Shown piece after piece: positions 61,053 through 64,000 of a stretch of 64,000 nucleotides of DNA. Source of the stretch: Erwinia billingiae Eb661 (lineage in GTDB: Bacteria; Pseudomonadota; Gammaproteobacteria; Enterobacterales; Enterobacteriaceae); NCBI RefSeq assembly GCF_000196615.1, contig NC_014306.1:3286001-3350000 (forward strand). Reading direction: 5' to 3'. Numbering within the stretch: the stretch's first letter is position 1; the number at the start of each line of letters is the position of its first letter. The notes below the pieces were generated by a model. That model was not told the origin of the DNA. It did not search any database and saw only the letters and a list, made by a program, of their open reading frames with translations. The translations under genes and the position numbers were made by a program.

Positions 61053-61919
61053 TTACTCGGTACAGTAACTCAAAAAACGCAGCAGCGACTTGGACAGATG
61101 CTTCTGCTTATGGTGAATGCGGTACAGCGTGCGCTTCAGTTTGGGTAACGGCACCGGCACTTCTTTTAAGGTGCCCACCGCCAGCTGTTCGGCAATCACC
61201 CGCCGTGAAAGACAGCTGATCCCCATTCCGTGGCGGACGGCATGTTTAATCGCTTCGGAGTTACCAAGTTCCAGCGCCAGCTTGAACTGCGGCAGGTGTG
61301 ACAGCAGCAAATAATCAACGATTTCGCGCGTGCCGGAACCGTGCTCGCGTAAAATCCAGGCGGCAGCGGCCAGGGTTTCCAGGGTAACGGGTTGGGCAAA
61401 GATTTCCGCATCGGGCGCGGCAAACACCACCAGCTCATCTTCAAGCCAGGGTTCACTAATGATTTCACTCATATGGCACGGGCCTTCAATCAGGCCAATA
61501 TCCACCCGGAAATCCGCTACCGCAGTGATCACATCCTGGCTGTTGCCAACGCTGAGTTCCAGCGGCAGATCGGGATAGTCCTTGCGCCAGCCGGCGAGCA
61601 TGCCCGGCAGCAAATAGTTACCGATGGTGCTGCTGGCATACACACGCAGCGCCCCATTATCCTCGCGGAACAGCTGTTCGATTTCGGTTGCCTGCTCAAG
61701 CAGCGCCACGGTGCGGGGATACAGCAGGCGGCCATGTTCATTGACCACCAGCCGCTTACCCACGCGATCGAAAAGCTGTACGTTGAGCTGGCCCTCAAGA
61801 TCGGCCAGTGCGGCACTCACCGCAGATTGCGACAGCGACAACACCTGGGATGCCTGGGTTGTCGACCCACTTTTCAGGACTTCGGCAAACACTTCCAGCT
61901 GCCGTAACGTAATGTGCAT
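61053..61919 (-). CDS. yeiE: LysR-family regulator YeiE
   Basis: LysR-type regulator, 288 residues from ATG 61919 ([20 protein letters not shown]), chosen for GAGGAG upstream. Helix-turn-helix: [23 protein letters not shown]. In enterobacteria YeiE regulates sulfite tolerance via yeiH and, in some, iron homeostasis and flagella. Divergent from yeiH with symmetric sites in the shared gap. Confidence 0.95.
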   Translation of the reverse strand: MHITLRQLEVFAEVLKSGSTTQASQVLSLSQSAVSAALADLEGQLNVQLFDRVGKRLVVNEHGRLLYPRTVALLEQATEIEQLFREDNGALRVYASSTIGNYLLPGMLAGWRKDYPDLPLELSVGNSQDVITAVADFRVDIGLIEGPCHMSEIISEPWLEDELVVFAAPDAEIFAQPVTLETLAAAAWILREHGSGTREIVDYLLLSHLPQFKLALELGNSEAIKHAVRHGMGISCLSRRVIAEQLAVGTLKEVPVPLPKLKRTLYRIHHKQKHLSKSLLRFLSYCTE

Positions 61920-61996
61920 TGCTTCTCCTCGATCGCTGCCCTGCCCCGGCTGGCGGGTTATGCCCTTGCGCAACAGGGGGAAAGGTCATCTATCAC

Positions 61997-62024
61997 TTAT
62001 AGTGGTTAATTATAAATATATAAT
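61997..62024. promoter_or_regulatory. symmetric A/T-rich sites between yeiE and yeiH
   Basis: TTATA-N9-TATAA (61997-62015), a T-N11-A type LysR box, overlaps ATTATA-N4-TATAAT (62009-62024). Their place in the divergent gap fits YeiE binding; an overlapping -10 box for either gene is also possible. Confidence 0.55.
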
Positions 62025-62081
62025 CAATTTCTCTTTTAAGCCACCTTTCTCCATGCTGTCCGTATTGAAAAGGAGCTTGCC

Positions 62082-63140
62082 ATGACGACCCTGACGCTAC
62101 ACCACCCAAAACTTCAGCCTGGCCGTTATGCGGCCGGATTACTGTTAGCCTTAATGCTGGCAACGGGCGCAACCTGGCTGGGAACGGTGCCTTCCGTTGC
62201 CGCGCTCGGACTGGGTGCCCTGACGCTGGCTATTGTCGCCGGGATAGTCGCGGGCAACACCCTTTACCCGCGCCTCGCCGTCAGCTGCGATCCGGGCGTC
62301 ATCCTCGCGAAACAGCAGCTGCTGCGATTAGGCATTATCCTTTATGGCTTCCGCCTGACGTTCCAGCAAATCGCCGATGTCGGTGTTAGCGGCGTGCTGA
62401 TCGATGTGCTTACGCTGAGTTCGACCTTCTTTCTCGCCTGCTGGCTGGGACGCCGGGTGTTTGAATTAGATCGCGATACGGTGTGGTTGATTGGGGCCGG
62501 CAGCAGCATCTGTGGCGCGGCGGCGATCCTGGCCACCGAACCGGTGATCAAAGCAGAAGCCTCTAAAGTGGCGGTGGCTATCGCGACCGTGGTGATTTTC
62601 GGTACGCTGGCGATCTTTATCTACCCGCTGCTCTATCCCCTCGCGGCATCGCTGTTCACCAGCATTACGCCAGCCAGCTGGGGCGTGTTTACCGGCTCAA
62701 CCATGCATGAAGTCGCGCAGGTGGTGGCGGCCGGACATGCGGTCAGCCCGGAAACGGAAAATACCGCGGTGATCGCGAAAATGCTGCGAGTGATGATGCT
62801 GGCGCCCTTCCTGCTGTTACTGAGCGCCAGAATGCGTCGCTCCGCTCCCGGTGGGAACAGCACCCTAAGCCCGTTACGCTTCCCCTGGTTTGCGCTGGTG
62901 TTTATCGCCGTGGCGATGTTCAACTCGCTGCACCTGCTGCCTCAGCCGGTGGTAAACACCCTGAACCAGATTGATAATATTGTGCTGGCAACCGCCATGG
63001 CCGCACTGGGCCTGACCACCCGACTCAGCTCGCTGAAAAAGGCCGGACTGAAGCCGCTGCTGTTAGGGCTGGTGTTGTTTATCTGGCTGATGGTCGGCGG
63101 TGGCGCGATTAACCTGCTGATCCCGCATTTGTTGTCATAA
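62082..63140 (+). CDS. yeiH: UPF0324 membrane protein YeiH
   Basis: A 352-residue inner-membrane protein with about ten helices, UPF0324 family, with LRLGIILYGFRLTFQQIADVG and GAGSSICGAAAILATEPV. Reported to be involved in sulfite efflux/tolerance under YeiE control in relatives; the molecular function is not firmly established. AAAGGAGC precedes the ATG. Confidence 0.94.
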   Translation: MTTLTLHHPKLQPGRYAAGLLLALMLATGATWLGTVPSVAALGLGALTLAIVAGIVAGNTLYPRLAVSCDPGVILAKQQLLRLGIILYGFRLTFQQIADVGVSGVLIDVLTLSSTFFLACWLGRRVFELDRDTVWLIGAGSSICGAAAILATEPVIKAEASKVAVAIATVVIFGTLAIFIYPLLYPLAASLFTSITPASWGVFTGSTMHEVAQVVAAGHAVSPETENTAVIAKMLRVMMLAPFLLLLSARMRRSAPGGNSTLSPLRFPWFALVFIAVAMFNSLHLLPQPVVNTLNQIDNIVLATAMAALGLTTRLSSLKKAGLKPLLLGLVLFIWLMVGGGAINLLIPHLLS

Positions 63141-63209
63141 CTTCCCACCGTTTCCGGTTATCATTGCCCGCTCGCGTCCTTTGATGCAGCCCAATAACAG
63201 GAGAACGGC

Positions 63210-64000
63210 ATGAAATATATCGGTGCCCACGTCAGCGCGGCTGGCGGTGTGGATCAAGCGGTGCTGCGCGCACATGAACTCGAAGCCACTGCCTTTGCGC
63301 TGTTTACCAAAAATCAGCGCCAGTGGCGGGCAGCCCCGCTGACTGATGAGGTTATTTCCGCCTTCCGTGCGGCCTGCGAGAAGTATAATTACACTTCCGC
63401 GCAGATCCTGCCGCACGACAGCTACCTGATTAACCTGGGTCACCCGGTGACCGAAGCGCTGGAGAAATCCCGCGACGCTTTCCTCGACGAACTGCAACGC
63501 TGCGAGCAGCTTGGCCTGTCGCTGCTGAACTTCCATCCCGGCAGCCACCTGCATCAGATCGAAGAGGATGACTGCCTGAAGCGCATCGCCGAGTCGATCA
63601 ATATTGCGCTTGATAAAACTCAGGGCGTGACGGCGGTGATCGAAAATACCGCCGGCCAGGGCAGCAACCTCGGCTTCCGCTTTGAACATCTGGCTGCGAT
63701 CATTGATGGCGTGGAAGACAAGTCCCGCGTCGGCGTCTGCATTGATACCTGCCACGCCTTTGCCGGTGGTTACGATCTGCGTACCGAAGAAGAGTGCATC
63801 AATACCTTCGCCGAATTTGAACGTATCGTCGGTTTCCAGTATCTGCGTGGCATGCACCTGAATGACGCGAAAAGCGCCTTCGCCAGCCGCGTTGACCGCC
63901 ATCACAGCCTCGGTGAAGGCAACATCGGCAAAACGGTGTTTAGCTGGATGATGAAAGATGCGCGTTTTGACGGTATCCCGATGATTCTGGAAACCGTAAA
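63210..64000 (+). CDS. nfo: endonuclease IV, 5' part (runs off the window)
   Basis: AP endonuclease of base excision repair: cuts 5' to abasic sites. From ATG 63210 ([20 protein letters not shown]), with GGAG six bases upstream, 263 codons are open to the window end; the E. coli protein has 285, so about 20 codons are missing. Zinc-site motifs [31 protein letters not shown] and MHLNDAK are present. Confidence 0.97.
   Translation, partial: MKYIGAHVSAAGGVDQAVLRAHELEATAFALFTKNQRQWRAAPLTDEVISAFRAACEKYNYTSAQILPHDSYLINLGHPVTEALEKSRDAFLDELQRCEQLGLSLLNFHPGSHLHQIEEDDCLKRIAESINIALDKTQGVTAVIENTAGQGSNLGFRFEHLAAIIDGVEDKSRVGVCIDTCHAFAGGYDLRTEEECINTFAEFERIVGFQYLRGMHLNDAKSAFASRVDRHHSLGEGNIGKTVFSWMMKDARFDGIPMILETV

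Overview
The window is chromosomal DNA from a member of the Enterobacterales. Nearly every protein matches an Escherichia coli K-12 gene in the same order as the E. coli 46-48 min region (udk, dgcE, yegD, mdtABCD-baeSR, trhP, cyaR, yegS, thiDM, mrp, metG, yohJK, cdd, sanA, mglBAC-galS, yeiB, folE, frmB/yeiG, cirA, lysP, yeiE, yeiH, nfo). The divergence level, an ERIC element and the set of inserted genes suggest Erwiniaceae (Erwinia or Pantoea). This is inference from gene content; no rRNA or other marker is present to fix the genus.

Layout. 1-5.6 kb: the 5' part of udk (minus), a PAP2 phosphatase, a MASE1-PAS-GGDEF diguanylate cyclase in the dgcE position but without an EAL tail, and the Hsp70-like yegD; alkA is missing between the last two. 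5.6-17.7 kb: an aldo/keto reductase divergent from the mdtABCD-baeSR multidrug efflux and envelope-stress operon, whose first five genes overlap by 1-4 nt. 17.7-20.6 kb: a 127-bp ERIC element directly in front of trhP (yegQ), the CRP-type promoter and sRNA gene cyaR, then yegS. 20.6-21.6 kb: about 1 kb without a credible gene, built of a 57-bp tandem repeat, a 92-bp inverted-repeat element and two 153-bp direct repeats with long hairpins. 21.6-28.3 kb: an rsp-like sugar acid locus (rspB, MFS transporter, frameshifted ydfI-like dehydrogenase, rspR) lacking rspA, and a FUSC-family efflux protein. 28.4-32.4 kb: a deletion-scarred fbaB remnant, thiM-thiD under a TPP riboswitch, and a KUP potassium transporter. 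32.5-41.8 kb: an unknown small ORF, a GNAT enzyme, mrp, metG, yohJK, cdd, maeA and sanA. 41.8-42.6 kb: a hicAB toxin-antitoxin module. 42.7-49.7 kb: the mgl galactose transporter, galS, yeiB and folE. 49.8-54.1 kb: an MFS/LysR pair and the formaldehyde detoxification genes frmA-frmB. 54.1-59.4 kb: cirA and a Fur-type iron ABC transporter. 59.4-64 kb: lysP, yeiE, yeiH and the 5' part of nfo.

Functional links. MdtABC with BaeSR forms a drug-export unit under its own two-component system. The galactose genes show well-placed CRP sites and GalS-type operators, one of which overlaps the galS stop codon. The cdd and cyaR promoters also have CRP-like sites centred at about -41.5. FrmA and FrmB are consecutive glutathione-dependent formaldehyde steps. 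CirA with the downstream ABC genes makes a complete outer-to-inner membrane iron-siderophore route with a 15/19 Fur-box match.

The most notable points are the intergenic repeat cluster, the out-of-frame fbaB deletion at a shared 10-bp sequence, the single-base frameshift in the ydfI-like gene, a perfect palindrome at the baeS-baeR junction, and a lineage-specific Pro/Gln/Ala-rich tail on SanA. No wholly new multi-gene system was recognised.
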